From positions 124,001 through 188,000 of the forward strand of contig NZ_JAKMUZ010000002.1 of NCBI RefSeq assembly GCF_027570195.1: DNA of 64,000 bases. Reading direction: 5' to 3'. The notes beneath the pieces are model-generated. The model was not told the DNA's origin. It saw only the letters and a program-made list of their open reading frames with translations, and did not search any database. This DNA is from Corynebacterium yonathiae. GTDB taxonomy: Bacteria; Actinomycetota; Actinomycetes; Mycobacteriales; Mycobacteriaceae. A program made the position numbers and the translations under genes. This document shows positions 26,496 to 35,934 of the stretch, piece by piece (within the stretch, counting starts at the first letter, position 1; every line of letters begins with the position of its first letter).

Positions 26496-27560
26496 TTAGA
26501 TATCGTCACCTAAGTCGCCCTCACCCTGAGCAGGATCGGGGCCATCCTCGCCATCGTCGTCCTGTGAGTACTCATCCTCGGCGGAATCTTCGCGGTCATC
26601 GATCTCGGTATTGATGATCTGCTGGCTTTCTTCTTTATCCAAAGAGGCCAAGAAGGCTTGGAATTCTTCGCTGATTTCTTCGCCGGTAGGCACGGCTTCC
26701 TCGCCTGGCATGATCGCCTGCGGGTGCTCTCTGCGGTAGCGCTCCATATATGCGTCATACTGCTGTTCGAGCTGCTGCACCACGCCCTCGATTTCTTCCG
26801 AGCCACCAACTTGTTCTTCCAATTGGTTTTCCACCCGGGATATATCCGCCTCGATGCTACCCAAAGGAATATTGAGGCGTGCCGCCCGAGCCACCGAATC
26901 AAGCAACTGGAACGTAGCCTGTGGATAGGGCGAAGCCGCTAGGTAGTGCGGTACGTGGACGGTATAGCCAGCCACGGTGCGGTCCTTATCGGCCAGTGCC
27001 TTTTCCAAATAAAGCGCAGCAGAGCCAGGGACCATCATGGTGGAATCCATCGATAACATGTGCTCGGTTAGGCGAGAGGACGTACCATGCGCCGTGACCA
27101 CCGTGGGGCGGGTATGTGGCACGGGCATCGGCGCAGCATAGAGCATGATGGTGTCCTCGATGTTGAACTTTTCCACCAGCTTAACCACAGCCGTAGTAAA
27201 TGCCTCCCAGCGCATATCCGGCTCCGGGCCAGATAGAAGGAGGAAGGTTTTGCCGGAGTTATCCCGCAGGACCTTAATACCGAGGTCCATCGACTCGATT
27301 TCTAACGCCCGATCCTTGTCAATCGTGATGGCGGGGCGACGTGAGCGGTAATCAATAAGTTCATCAGAGTTAAATGACGCCAATTGGCGGCCTTCCAAGG
27401 CGGCCTTGAGATGGTCCGCACTTGCCTCGATGGCCTGGCCAGCGTCAGCATAACCGTGCATGGCAACAATCATGGTAGGGCCTTGTCCGTCACCGGAATC
27501 ATCCCTAATCACCGGAGCCGGGTACTCCAGCTCATACATGCGGCGATCTTCTTCGTGCAT
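26496..27560 (-). CDS. PAC2 family protein
   Basis: 354 residues with a strong AAGGAGG before the ATG. The PAC2 domain covers about 1-285 (VAMHGYADAGQAIEASADHL near the start; VHVPHYLAASPYPQA in the middle). PAC2 proteins resemble proteasome-assembly chaperones; the bacterial role is not settled. The C-terminal about 65 residues are acidic and disordered (runs of Asp, Glu and Ser). No proteasome genes are in the window. It is first in a two-gene unit with the SKI2-like helicase. That pairing suggests a shared RNA or protein quality-control role, which is inference only. Confidence 0.9.
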   Translation of the reverse strand: MHEEDRRMYELEYPAPVIRDDSGDGQGPTMIVAMHGYADAGQAIEASADHLKAALEGRQLASFNSDELIDYRSRRPAITIDKDRALEIESMDLGIKVLRDNSGKTFLLLSGPEPDMRWEAFTTAVVKLVEKFNIEDTIMLYAAPMPVPHTRPTVVTAHGTSSRLTEHMLSMDSTMMVPGSAALYLEKALADKDRTVAGYTVHVPHYLAASPYPQATFQLLDSVARAARLNIPLGSIEADISRVENQLEEQVGGSEEIEGVVQQLEQQYDAYMERYRREHPQAIMPGEEAVPTGEEISEEFQAFLASLDKEESQQIINTEIDDREDSAEDEYSQDDDGEDGPDPAQGEGDLGDDI

Positions 27561-27693
27561 GTTGTGTTACCTCCTTGCATTCTTACCTAACCCAACACCG
27601 CGGGCGTCCTCATTATTCCCGCCCGCGCTGCGAGGTTAAATAAACAATTGTGCCCCAAACTGTCGCGCATTGCCAGCGCAATCCCGGCCGGGG

Positions 27694-27739
27694 TGTGGAC
27701 AAGCCGCTTTCCGACGCCCCCTTTACCCACCTATCCACA
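27694..27739. promoter_or_regulatory. inverted near-DnaA boxes before DUF4192 gene
   Basis: TGTGGACAA (27694-27702, complement TTGTCCACA) and CTATCCACA (27731-27739) are each one base from TTATCCACA and face each other across 28 bases. They lie in the 242-base gap between the PAC2 gene and the DUF4192 gene, which holds no other gene. The layout resembles the perfect pair at 7002-7070. DnaA binding is a guess. Confidence 0.4.
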
Positions 27740-27802
27740 GAACACCACGGTCGCTCGTGCTCTGGCCTATACAAGCCTGCATGCGTAGCAGAAGCTGGGG
27801 CC

Positions 27803-28888
27803 ATGAACATTACAACACCAACGCAGCCCATCCGTACGCCCGGCGATATCCTCGCCAATATTCCAGGAATCCTCGGATTCTTTCCCTCCGAATCAGTCAT
27901 CCTCATCTCCATCCAGCCCAGCCCCCATGGATATAGCATTGGACCAGTAGCCCGCCTCAACTTGAACGATATCCCCGACGCCTTGCACGAAGTGATGGAT
28001 GCATTTCATTGCGGAAACCCCGAAATCATCTTCTGCTTCGTCCTCTCACAGCGTAAAGAAGAAGAGCTTTGGGATATTTTTCACTCCCTTTACCGCTTTC
28101 AAGACCGCTCAGGACTGGGCATCGATGCCTGTTGGCTGGCCGAAGAACTATCAACTGATACCGCATATGACCTCATTTTTGGCCACGCCACCGAAAGCGG
28201 TGAAGGCCCGCTGCAGAATTGGATGGAAGGTACCATTCCAGCCATCTCGACGAGCCACTCGATGCGCGCCTGCGTAGAAAATGGCCTGCTCCCAGAACTT
28301 AATCGCAAAGACTTGGTCCGGCGCTTTAAAGACCCGAACCCGTACTTCGGGGAGGAAGAAATCGGTTCCATGGAACGCTGCGCTAAAGAGATAGCCGGAC
28401 AGCTGCGTGCCGGGCACGGATACGGAACTACAGATCCAGTGCAATTGGTCAAGCACCTCATTTCCGATGTCCGCTATGTGCTCAGCGAGGTCGAATCGCT
28501 GGAGGAGACCTTGGAAAATGAAGAGTTGCTGTGCGTAGCAGCCATGTGGATGTCTACCACGTGGACCCGTGACCTAGTCATTGCTGAGCTAGTGTCCGCA
28601 CCGCAGGAAGCGGGAGACCTCCTTTTAGCGGTGGCGCGTACTTTTCAAGGGCCCATCCGCTATAACGCCCTTGCCTTGTATGCGGCTAGCCAGGTATCCC
28701 ATGAATTTGGAATTTATGCCGGTCCTGCACTTTCCGTGGTAGTAGAAGAGGCGCCCCATCACAATTTGGGGCGCCTCATAGCGCAGGGATATCGCAGCGG
28801 AATGGGACAGCGGCTAGTCTCCAGCCTGTGTCACGGTTGCGAGCTAGCGCGCGAAGCGGCGGGCCTTCCAGTCTCTAGCTCTGCTTAG
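27803..28888 (+). CDS. DUF4192 protein
   Basis: 361 residues from ATG 27803 (MNITTPTQPIRTPGD). The start is chosen because the family signature, GDILANIPGILGFFPSESVILI, begins here; the open frame upstream is not conserved-looking. DUF4192 is an actinobacterial family without known function. Residues 40-130 look like a mixed alpha/beta domain, the rest is helical (QVSHEFG, CELAREAAG). It is convergent with galE, 12 bases apart, with no terminator between. The ribosome binding site is weak (GCTGGGG). Confidence 0.88.
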   Translation: MNITTPTQPIRTPGDILANIPGILGFFPSESVILISIQPSPHGYSIGPVARLNLNDIPDALHEVMDAFHCGNPEIIFCFVLSQRKEEELWDIFHSLYRFQDRSGLGIDACWLAEELSTDTAYDLIFGHATESGEGPLQNWMEGTIPAISTSHSMRACVENGLLPELNRKDLVRRFKDPNPYFGEEEIGSMERCAKEIAGQLRAGHGYGTTDPVQLVKHLISDVRYVLSEVESLEETLENEELLCVAAMWMSTTWTRDLVIAELVSAPQEAGDLLLAVARTFQGPIRYNALALYAASQVSHEFGIYAGPALSVVVEEAPHHNLGRLIAQGYRSGMGQRLVSSLCHGCELAREAAGLPVSSSA

Positions 28889-28900
28889 AAACCGCGGCGT

Positions 28901-29887
28901 CTAGGACTGCTGTGCGGAATGTGCCTTATCGCCTAGCTGTCGGGTGAAATTCCATGCGTCGGTGACGATGGTTTCCAAGTCCGTGCGGGTGGGGTTCCAC
29001 CCTAGCTCCCGCTTGATCTTCTCAGAGGAAGCAATGAGTGTGGCTGGGTCGCCTGCGCGGCGCGGAGCCACCTCGGCAGGGATTTCGTGGCCGGTGACCT
29101 TGCGGCACATCTCAATGACCTGCTTGACGGAGTACCCGTCACCAGAACCTAGGTTGTAAATGCGGTGCTTACCTGAATGATTGGATTCAAGAGCAAGCAC
29201 GTGGGCATCGGCGAGGTCGCGAATATGGATATAGTCTCGGACTGGAGTGCCATCTGCGGTATCCCAGTCATCACCGAACATGAAGATCTTATCGCGGTGG
29301 CCTAATGCCACCTGCAGCACGATGGGGATGAGGTGGGTTTCTATCTCGCGGTTTTCACCGATATTCCCGTAGGCACCGGCCACGTTGAAGTAGCGCAGGG
29401 AAGTAGCGCCCAATCCATAAGCGTGGGCGAAAGAGGTGATCATGTAATCGATGGCCAGCTTGGTGGCACCATAAGGATTGGTGGGCTGGGTCGGCATCTC
29501 CTCCGTAATCGGCACCTGGTCAGGCTCACCATAGGTTGCAGCGGTGGAGGAGAAAACGAGGTTTTTAACATCGTTATCCCGCATGGCGTTGAGCAGCGTC
29601 AGAGTCGTTACGACGTTGTGCTGCCAGTACTCACCCGGCTTTTCCACGGATTCGCCCACTAAAGAGCGCGCGGCGAAGTGAATAACGCCCTCGAAGCCAC
29701 CTTCTCCTAGGACTTCGGCGGCCTTGTCCGCCACGTCGCCTTCGACGATGCGGGCGTCCCCAGGGACGGCTTCCCGGTTGCCGGTGGAAAAATTATCAAT
29801 GATGGTTACGTCATGGCCTTGCTCGACTAGTACTGCGGCACAGACGCTGCCGACATATCCGGCGCCACCGGTGACAAGAAGTTTCAC
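28901..29887 (-). CDS. galE: UDP-glucose 4-epimerase
   Basis: 328 residues. It interconverts UDP-glucose and UDP-galactose, feeding galactan of the cell wall. NAD-binding GGAGYVGS begins at residue 7; the SSTAATYG serine region is near 113-120; the catalytic pair is Tyr139 and Lys143 (NPYGATK). The start follows the dtxR stop by 2 bases, so the two are translationally coupled. The dtxR-galE order is also known in C. diphtheriae and C. glutamicum. No metabolic reason for the link with iron control is evident. Confidence 0.96.
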   Translation of the reverse strand: MKLLVTGGAGYVGSVCAAVLVEQGHDVTIIDNFSTGNREAVPGDARIVEGDVADKAAEVLGEGGFEGVIHFAARSLVGESVEKPGEYWQHNVVTTLTLLNAMRDNDVKNLVFSSTAATYGEPDQVPITEEMPTQPTNPYGATKLAIDYMITSFAHAYGLGATSLRYFNVAGAYGNIGENREIETHLIPIVLQVALGHRDKIFMFGDDWDTADGTPVRDYIHIRDLADAHVLALESNHSGKHRIYNLGSGDGYSVKQVIEMCRKVTGHEIPAEVAPRRAGDPATLIASSEKIKRELGWNPTRTDLETIVTDAWNFTRQLGDKAHSAQQS

Positions 29888-29889
29888 GG

Positions 29890-30567
29890 TTATACCTCCA
29901 CGCGCACTGCGTGCGCCAAATCGTCCGAAAGCACTACGCTGCCGCCTTCCGGTGTCGACAAGGTAATTGTGCCGCTGTTATTGACTACCGTCACCTTGGC
30001 GCCCACGCGAATGCCAGCATCGGTGAGTTCCTGGAAGGTTCCATCATCAACCTGCAAGATTTCATTGACTTGAATGACGGTGGCAGCAACCTGCTCGCCA
30101 TTGGGGAGATCGACCGCGCGCGTGCCTTGGTCAGGCTGCGGAGCATCGAAACCAAGTGCAGACAGCGCCGGAATAGGATTACCAAATGGCGACCGAGTCG
30201 GATCATCGAGAACAGCCACCATGCGCTTTTCTACCTCTTCGCTCATCACGTGCTCCCACCGGCAGGCTTCGTCGTGGACCTTGGCAATGTCGAGCCCGAG
30301 GACGTCGGTAAGCAAACGCTCTGCCAAACGGTGCTTGCGCATGACTGCGGTAGCCAAGCCACGGCCCTTGTCTGTGAGATCCAAGCTGCGGTCGGTGCGC
30401 ACGTGCAAAAGGCCATCGCGTTCCATTCGAGCCACAGTTTGAGAAACCGTTGGCCCAGACTGCTCCAAACGCTCCGCAATGCGAGCGCGCAGGGGAGTAA
30501 TGCCTTCTTCCTCTAGCTCGTAGATGGTGCGTAGATACATCTCCGTTGTATCAACTAGGTCCCTCAC
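29890..30567 (-). CDS. dtxR: iron-dependent repressor DtxR
   Basis: 225 residues from a GTG at 30567. The choice places Met at residue 10 as in C. diphtheriae DtxR. All metal ligands keep the diphtheria numbering: Met10, His79, Glu83, His98, Cys102, Glu105 and His106 ([12 protein letters not shown]). The HTH includes [17 protein letters not shown] proline-containing linker and an SH3-like domain (about 150-225) follow. With Fe2+ it represses iron-uptake genes and activates iron-storage genes. AAAGG lies 9 bases upstream. No classic 19-bp DtxR box was found in the window. Confidence 0.97.
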   Translation of the reverse strand: MRDLVDTTEMYLRTIYELEEEGITPLRARIAERLEQSGPTVSQTVARMERDGLLHVRTDRSLDLTDKGRGLATAVMRKHRLAERLLTDVLGLDIAKVHDEACRWEHVMSEEVEKRMVAVLDDPTRSPFGNPIPALSALGFDAPQPDQGTRAVDLPNGEQVAATVIQVNEILQVDDGTFQELTDAGIRVGAKVTVVNNSGTITLSTPEGGSVVLSDDLAHAVRVEV

Positions 30568-30717
30568 GTGGGCATACCTTTCTGTGTGAATACAGTTTCG
30601 CGGCAAACTTCCCGACCAAGGACGGGAAAGCGCTTTCTAGACTCTGCAGTCCAGATTAGCCTACCTAAGTCTTTGCTCGCCGTGTCGAACTCTGCCGCTG
30701 CCTTTCTAACGCCAAAC

Positions 30718-30757
30718 CCCGAGTCCATAGCCGCATTGTGCCGAATGGACTCGGGGA
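30718..30757 (-). terminator. hairpin after sigB
   Basis: CCCCGAGTCCAT (30718-30729) and ATGGACTCGGGG (30746-30757) form a perfect 12-bp stem with a 16-base loop, ending in TTTGG on the minus strand. It starts 33 bases after the sigB stop and separates sigB from dtxR. Confidence 0.75.
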
Positions 30758-30790
30758 GAGGGTCTAGCCGCGGAAAGCGGCCAACCCGGA

Positions 30791-31804
30791 TTAAAGAGCG
30801 TATTCGCGCAGACGATCGGCGCGGTTGCCATCGCGCAGCTTCGCCATAACTTCGCGCTCAATTTGGCGCACACGCTCGCGTGACAGGCCGAAGCGGCGAC
30901 CAATCTGATCCAAGGTGCGCGGAACACCATCATCGAGGCCGTAACGCAGGCGGATTACGTCTTGTTCGCGCTTTTCCAAAGTGTCAATCACACCGCGAAT
31001 ATCGGAATGGCGCATGGATGCTACGACCGCAGTTTCCGCATCGGTAGCCTCGGCGTCTTCGATGAAGTCACCCAAAGGAGCCTCTTCATCGGTACCTACC
31101 GGCATATCGAGAGAGACTGGGTCACGCGACTGGCGCAGCAGCATCTCAATCTTGTTTTCATCAATGCCGGACTCCTCCGAGAGCTCCTCATTGGTAGCCT
31201 CGCGGCCCAGAGATTGATACATTTCGCGCTTGATGCGAGACAGCTTATTGACCTGCTCGACCAAGTGAACTGGGAGGCGAATGGTTCGGGACTGGTCAGC
31301 CATTCCGCGGGTAATCGCTTGGCGGATCCACCAGGTGGCATACGTGGAGAACTTGAAGCCCTTGGCGTAATCGAACTTCTCCATGGCGCGAATAAGACCG
31401 AGATTGCCCTCCTGGATGAGATCTAGCAGCGGCATACCGCGGCCGGTGTAGCGCTTTGCCAGCGAAACCACGAGGCGTAGGTTGGCTTCGAGCAGGTGGG
31501 AGCGTGCCTTTTTACCTTCGCGGGCGAGGATTTTCAGGTCGCGCTTTTCTGCACGGGTGAGCTTTTCAGCGTTATTGAGCTTGTACTCCGCGTACAATCC
31601 AACTTCGATGGTCTGCGCGAGTTCTACCTCATCTTCCGCGCTGAGCAGTGCGGTCTTGCCGATGCCGTTGAGGTAGACACGTACGAGGTCGGCAGAAGGA
31701 TTGTCGTTGGTTTGGTTGCGGCGAGATCCGCGATCTACTTCCTGTTCCTCATCAGTAGCGGCACCTGAAGTGCCTTTGGCGGTGGTGGCAGATGTCTTCG
31801 TCAT
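30791..31804 (-). CDS. sigB: principal-like sigma factor SigB
   Basis: 337 residues from ATG 31804 (AGGAGG 7 bases upstream). Group 2 sigma-70: region 1.2 ([16 protein letters not shown]), region 2 ([20 protein letters not shown] and [15 protein letters not shown]), region 3, and region 4 ([20 protein letters not shown]). It lacks the long lysine-rich tail of SigA. Known: in C. glutamicum SigB serves transition-phase and stress promoters, and is encoded beside dtxR. A SigH-type promoter lies 41-67 bases upstream of the start (separate entry). Confidence 0.95.
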   Translation of the reverse strand: MTKTSATTAKGTSGAATDEEQEVDRGSRRNQTNDNPSADLVRVYLNGIGKTALLSAEDEVELAQTIEVGLYAEYKLNNAEKLTRAEKRDLKILAREGKKARSHLLEANLRLVVSLAKRYTGRGMPLLDLIQEGNLGLIRAMEKFDYAKGFKFSTYATWWIRQAITRGMADQSRTIRLPVHLVEQVNKLSRIKREMYQSLGREATNEELSEESGIDENKIEMLLRQSRDPVSLDMPVGTDEEAPLGDFIEDAEATDAETAVVASMRHSDIRGVIDTLEKREQDVIRLRYGLDDGVPRTLDQIGRRFGLSRERVRQIEREVMAKLRDGNRADRLREYAL

Positions 31805-31844
31805 AATGAAGCCTCCTGAAATTGTCGCCGGTTTCACAAGGTAC

Positions 31845-31871
31845 AACGGCGTCTTTAATAATTTAGTTCCC
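31845..31871 (-). promoter_or_regulatory. SigH-type promoter of sigB
   Basis: On the minus strand, GGGAAC (31871-31866) and CGTTGT (starting at 31848) are separated by 17 bases. This fits the corynebacterial SigH consensus GGAA-type -35 with a GTT-type -10. Known: sigB is a SigH target in C. glutamicum under heat and oxidative stress. The distance to the ATG allows a leader of about 35 bases holding AGGAGG. Confidence 0.7.
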
Positions 31872-31898
31872 GTTGCGGCAAGAATCGCTAAAACGAGA

Positions 31899-31951
31899 CG
31901 TTCCCCATGTCACAAGCCCACCTTTTCGGGGGAGATGCGTCATGGGGAACG
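31899..31951 (-). terminator. inverted repeat after YheO-type regulator
   Basis: CGTTCCCCATG (31899-31909) and CATGGGGAACG (31941-31951) are perfect 11-bp arms with a 31-base spacer. On the minus strand TCTCGTTTTAG follows. It starts 36 bases after the regulator stop, so termination is the simplest reading. It is also just upstream of the sigB promoter, so a regulatory role is possible. Confidence 0.6.
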
Positions 31952-31986
31952 AAATTGAACCGACGTTGACCAACGCCGTGGAACTA

Positions 31987-32778
31987 TTAGCCGCGCACTT
32001 TTACGAGATAGCGGTAAATAGTGGGTTCTGAGACACCGAGGCGCTCTGCTGCGGCCGCAATTCCGCCTTTAAGGAGAAAGAAGCCCGTGTTCTCGAGCTC
32101 TGAAACCACTTCGAGGCGTTCATCGCGTTGCATGCGATTAACCGGGGTGCTCTGCTTAGAAATAGCTGAATCCAGCATGGAGTCCACAAGGTTTTCGACG
32201 TTGGAGCGAAGTGACTCGCTCACTTCCTCGTCTGATGCCTCTTTTACTGCTGCTTCATTATCTGGAGCCGGGTCTGGCACAGCGACGGGCCGCTGTGGCT
32301 GCTCGTCTGCTCCAGGATAGCCGCCGAAAGCCTTGGATTTATCGAATGCGGGATCATCGGCATTGCCGATCAGTGCTGCGGCCGCATCGCGGATGTGCAC
32401 CAATTCGGATACATCAACATTTATGCACAGCATTCCGCGCATATGTCCGGAATCGTCTCGGATGAAGTAGCTAGAGGAGCGGCAAATCTTGCCTTCCGCA
32501 TTGACGGCGCGGTAGCCGGTCATCATAGGGATTGCTGCGGCATCGCCCTGTTTCATAAACCATAGAGCGAAGTCGGTCACGGGTCCGCCAAGTTGCCGGC
32601 CAGAGATGTGGCCATTTGCGATGGCCATGATCGATTTATCGGGGACGTCGAGATCGTGGAGCACGATTTCGGTGTTGGGGCCCATTGCCTTTCCGAGGAA
32701 TTCGACGAGGGGAATATACTGCTCGAGGAAATTTTCTTCGGAGGCATGGCCGCTAGGGAAATTCATTAGCTGAAGCAT
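31987..32778 (-). CDS. YheO/DauR-type PAS-HTH regulator
   Basis: 263 residues. The N-terminal part (about 15-130) is a YheO-like PAS sensor (EQYIPLVEFLGKAMGPNTEIVLHDL, then SSSYFIRDDSGHMRGMLCINVD). A low-complexity Pro/Glu/Ser linker follows (about 145-195). The C-terminal HTH_22-type domain carries GGIAAAAERLGVSEPTIYRYL. Relatives regulate amino-acid degradation, DauR controlling D-Arg catabolism. Its position directly after a serine permease and a serine dehydratase suggests it senses serine or a related amino acid. The ATG at 32778 or 32766 may be used. A hairpin separates it from sdaA. Confidence 0.88.
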   Translation of the reverse strand: MLQLMNFPSGHASEENFLEQYIPLVEFLGKAMGPNTEIVLHDLDVPDKSIMAIANGHISGRQLGGPVTDFALWFMKQGDAAAIPMMTGYRAVNAEGKICRSSSYFIRDDSGHMRGMLCINVDVSELVHIRDAAAALIGNADDPAFDKSKAFGGYPGADEQPQRPVAVPDPAPDNEAAVKEASDEEVSESLRSNVENLVDSMLDSAISKQSTPVNRMQRDERLEVVSELENTGFFLLKGGIAAAAERLGVSEPTIYRYLVKVRG

Positions 32779-32846
32779 GTCCTTTAATTCCTGTCAGGTT
32801 ATAGAGAATGTAACACACGGAATCGATTCGATGGAAGGAGGGAACA

Positions 32847-32951
32847 GTGGCAACTAAGCCGGGTGAGCACAAGCGGCTTAGTGCTGTGCTCACCCGGCTC
32901 ATCGCTTCTCTACAGGGTGGACTCTATCCACACACCGGGACTGGTGGGTGA
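32847..32951 (+). CDS. possible small ORF with strong RBS
   Basis: GAAGGAGGG sits 4 bases before a GTG at 32847 that opens 34 codons (VATKPGEHKRLSAVLTRLIA and 14 more), ending TGA at 32949-32951 inside the 3' end of sdaA on the other strand. The ORF runs through the sdaA terminator hairpin, which could make the match to a ribosome site accidental. No homologue is known to me. Low confidence. Confidence 0.18.
   Translation: MATKPGEHKRLSAVLTRLIASLQGGLYPHTGTGG
32857..32899 (-). terminator. terminator after sdaA
   Basis: AGCCGGGTGAGCACA (32857-32871) pairs perfectly over 15 bp with TGTGCTCACCCGGCT (32885-32899), loop 13 bases. It starts 25 bases after the sdaA stop. The T-tract is weak (TAGTTG), but the stem is the strongest in this part of the window. 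Confidence 0.8.
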
Positions 32952-34297
32952 ACTGCTAGAGCCAAGCCACCTTGTGAGGTCTCCCTGTACTTGGCGTTCA
33001 TATCCTTACCCGTCTTGTACATGGTCCAGATGACTTCGTCCAAAGAAACGCACGGCTTGCTCTCACGCTCTAGCGCCATGCGGGCACTGGTGATGGAGTC
33101 GACCGCAGCAACAGCGTTGCGCTCAATGCAGGGTACCTGAACTTGTCCGAGGACCGGGTCACAGGTCAAGCCAAGCTTGTGTTCCATGCCAATCTCAGCT
33201 GCGATGCATACCTGCTCTGGGGTAGCGCCCATGAGCTGGGCGAGTCCGCCGGCAGCCATGGAGCACGCTACACCAACTTCACCCTGGCAGCCGACCTCAG
33301 CGCCAGAGATGGAAGCGTTCATCTTGTACAAGGAAGCAATCTGGTTGCAGGCGAAGATGTAATCAGCGAACATCTCCGTGGTAACTGGCTCGACAAACTT
33401 GTCGTAGTAAGCCAGAACTGCGGGGACAACGCCGCAGGCACCGTTAGTCGGAGCGGTAACAACGCGGCCGCAGGCTGCATTCTCTTCGGAAATAGCCAAT
33501 GCGAACATGTTGACCCAGCTGAGGATATTCAGACCATCGTGCGGTTCGGACTGCTCGAGGCGACGCTTAAGGGCAGCGGCGCGACGGGGGACAAGCAGGG
33601 AACCAGGCAGCGGACCATCGGTAGAGGAGCCGCGCTTGATGCCGGTGTACATGACATCGCGAACCTTCCGCAGGTGCTCATTGACCTCATCTTCGGAGCA
33701 CAGTGCCAATTCGTTGGCCAATCCCAGCTCGGGGAGGGTCATATTGTTCTTCTCGCATAGCTCGAGCATTTCTGCAGCGCTGGCGTATGGGAAGGGGATA
33801 TCAACCTTGACGTCCTTGCGCTTGGCAAAGTCCTCCTGCTTGACGATGAAGCCGCCGCCGACTGAGTAGTAGGTCTTGTGCAGGATGTCCTCTTCGCCAG
33901 CGAAGGCGATAAGGCACATGCCGTTCTCGTGCATCGGGAGGTATTCGTCGTGGAAGAAGAAGCCGCCGTCCTTGGGGAATTCTACCTCGCGGGTGCCGCC
34001 CAACATGAGCTTTTCGCTGCTGCGGACGTTCTTCATGAATTCGGAGATGCCGTCGATGTCAACGGTCTCTGGCTCCTCACCGGCCAAGCCGAGGAGGATG
34101 GCTTTGTCAGTGGAGTGGCCGATACCCGTGAGAGAGAGGGAGCCGTAGACATTTGCCTGAACTCGGGTGACCTTGTCAAAGAGGTCCTTTTCCTTGAGCT
34201 CGTCTACGAATGCCTTGCCGGCCTTCATTGGCCCAAGGGTGTGTGAGCTTGAGGGGCCGATACCAATCTTGAACATATCGAAGATGCTGATGAACAT
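32924..34297 (-). CDS. sdaA: L-serine ammonia-lyase (iron-sulfur type)
   Basis: 457 residues, the single-chain form with alpha and beta domains fused. It deaminates L-serine to pyruvate. The N-terminus FDMFKIGIGPSSSHTLGPM is the family signature. Iron-sulfur cysteines are in GACGVVPAVL, the CSMAAGG segment and CDPVLGQVQVPCIERNA. The 4Fe-4S cluster makes it oxygen-sensitive. It follows the permease gene by 46 bases. The pair mirrors E. coli sdaC-sdaB. It likely supports growth on serine and limits serine overflow. Confidence 0.95.
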   Translation of the reverse strand: MFISIFDMFKIGIGPSSSHTLGPMKAGKAFVDELKEKDLFDKVTRVQANVYGSLSLTGIGHSTDKAILLGLAGEEPETVDIDGISEFMKNVRSSEKLMLGGTREVEFPKDGGFFFHDEYLPMHENGMCLIAFAGEEDILHKTYYSVGGGFIVKQEDFAKRKDVKVDIPFPYASAAEMLELCEKNNMTLPELGLANELALCSEDEVNEHLRKVRDVMYTGIKRGSSTDGPLPGSLLVPRRAAALKRRLEQSEPHDGLNILSWVNMFALAISEENAACGRVVTAPTNGACGVVPAVLAYYDKFVEPVTTEMFADYIFACNQIASLYKMNASISGAEVGCQGEVGVACSMAAGGLAQLMGATPEQVCIAAEIGMEHKLGLTCDPVLGQVQVPCIERNAVAAVDSITSARMALERESKPCVSLDEVIWTMYKTGKDMNAKYRETSQGGLALAVHPPVPVCG

Positions 34298-34343
34298 TGT
34301 TCTTTCCTTGAATCCTCTGCGATTTTCTCGTCTGCGGCGGTGC

Positions 34344-35759
34344 TTAGAAGGCGTGGACGATGGAGTAGATGATGGTTGCTAGGGCGACAAGGCCCATGAA
34401 GAAGACGAAGTAGTTGGAAGCCTTGCCCTTGTAGCGCTGGAGAGCAGGAACCTTGTGGATGGCGACCATTGGGATGATGAAGAGCATGATGGCAATCGTT
34501 GGTCCACACAGGGTCTCAATCATGCCCAGGATGGAGGGGTCAGCCCAAGCGACGAGCCAAGCGGTAACCAGCATGAAGATGAGGGTGATGGTGTCGAGCT
34601 TGTGAGCAGACTGAGCGTCATCCTTGCTTGCGTTCTTGCTGCTCTTAACGACGAGGCCCTCGAAACCTTCGGCGGCGCCAAGGTAGTGACCCAGGAAGGA
34701 CTTAGCGACCGCAATCATGGCGATGATGGGGGCAATCCACTGGATGAGCGGGTTGTCGAAGTGGTTAGCCAGGTAGGACAGAATGGTGATGTTTTGTGCC
34801 TTAGCTTCTGCCATATCAGCCGGGGAGAGGCTCAGGGCGCAGGAGAAGACGAAGAACATAACCACGACGACCATGAGGATTTCTGCGCGGAGCAAGGTCT
34901 TGCGGGACTTGGCTTCTGCGAACTTACCGTAGGTCTGGCGGCGGTCAACGGCGAAGGAGGAAATCATCGGCGAGTGGTTGAAGGAGAAGACCATAACCGG
35001 AACCAGGAGCATCAGGGTAACGCCCATGCTGTGGCCAGAGGCTTCGCGAGCAACGTTCAGGTCGAAGGAATCGAAGAGCGCGGTATTCCACTTCGGGATG
35101 AGGTAAAGGGAAAGCAGAACCAGGATGCCGATGAACGGGTACACCAGGTAGGACATGACGTGCACTACGACGTCCTTACCCATGCGGACAATCAAGATGA
35201 GGCCACCAACGAGCAAGAGAGAGGTAAGCCAACGGTGTGGCGGGGTAACGCCTAGCTGGTGCTCTAGGAAGGAGTTGACGGTGTTGGTGATGGTGACCGA
35301 GTAGACCAGCAGGATGGGGTAGACCGACAGGAAGTACAGGATGTTCATGAGAACGCCGGCCTTCTTGCCAAAGTGCTCTTCCACGACGTCCGTAAGGTCA
35401 CCGTCTGGCTTGGAGCTAGACAGAACCAAGCGGGTCATTCCGCGGTGAGCCCAGTAGGTCATAGGTAGTGCTACAACCGTCATGATGAGCAGTGGAATGA
35501 TGCCGCCGATACCGGCGTTAATAGGGAGAAAGAGGACGCCGGCGCCGATTGCGGTGCCGAACAGGGAGAGCATCCATACGGTGTCTTCCTTATTCCACTT
35601 CGGCGCACCCTTTTGGCCATCGAATGGGGTATCAATGCCGGGCGCTGGTGAAGCTTCCTTTGCAGCAGGTGATGCTTTGGAGGTCTTGAGGTTTTCGGGC
35701 ATCTCGGCCCCGTTTTCTGGGTGCTGGGCCTCGTTGCGCCGCTTGAGTGAGTGGGACAT
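34344..35759 (-). CDS. HAAAP-family amino-acid permease, SdaC-like
   Basis: 471 residues from ATG 35759 (AGGAAAG upstream); an earlier in-frame start would add a region without homology. A polar N-terminal tail (about 1-55) is followed by 11 membrane segments. The first, TVWMLSLFGTAIGAGVLFLP, is typical of the hydroxy/aromatic amino acid permease family (SdaC, TdcC). Serine is the likely substrate, because the next gene is serine dehydratase. It couples uptake to proton or sodium flow. The promoter region at 35760-36117 carries palindromes. Confidence 0.9.
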   Translation of the reverse strand: MSHSLKRRNEAQHPENGAEMPENLKTSKASPAAKEASPAPGIDTPFDGQKGAPKWNKEDTVWMLSLFGTAIGAGVLFLPINAGIGGIIPLLIMTVVALPMTYWAHRGMTRLVLSSSKPDGDLTDVVEEHFGKKAGVLMNILYFLSVYPILLVYSVTITNTVNSFLEHQLGVTPPHRWLTSLLLVGGLILIVRMGKDVVVHVMSYLVYPFIGILVLLSLYLIPKWNTALFDSFDLNVAREASGHSMGVTLMLLVPVMVFSFNHSPMISSFAVDRRQTYGKFAEAKSRKTLLRAEILMVVVVMFFVFSCALSLSPADMAEAKAQNITILSYLANHFDNPLIQWIAPIIAMIAVAKSFLGHYLGAAEGFEGLVVKSSKNASKDDAQSAHKLDTITLIFMLVTAWLVAWADPSILGMIETLCGPTIAIMLFIIPMVAIHKVPALQRYKGKASNYFVFFMGLVALATIIYSIVHAF

Positions 35760-35934
35760 TTTCTTTCCTACATCTAGTTGGTCGGCCGAAGCGGTGGGGC
35801 TTCTGCAACCGTGACTGAGAAAAATTTTCTCACTCAACTTTGCGTTAGTAGGACTTTGAGGAATTATCTCGCATCCCGCGTATCCAGCCCTTTTTGCTTC
35901 GCTGTGCCTTCAGTATAGAACAGAACCTCGCAGG

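Noticed and set aside
34455..35255. 266-codon plus-strand frame across the serine permease
   Set aside because: Rich in Asp, Glu, His and Gly as expected opposite a membrane protein; no RBS and no homology.
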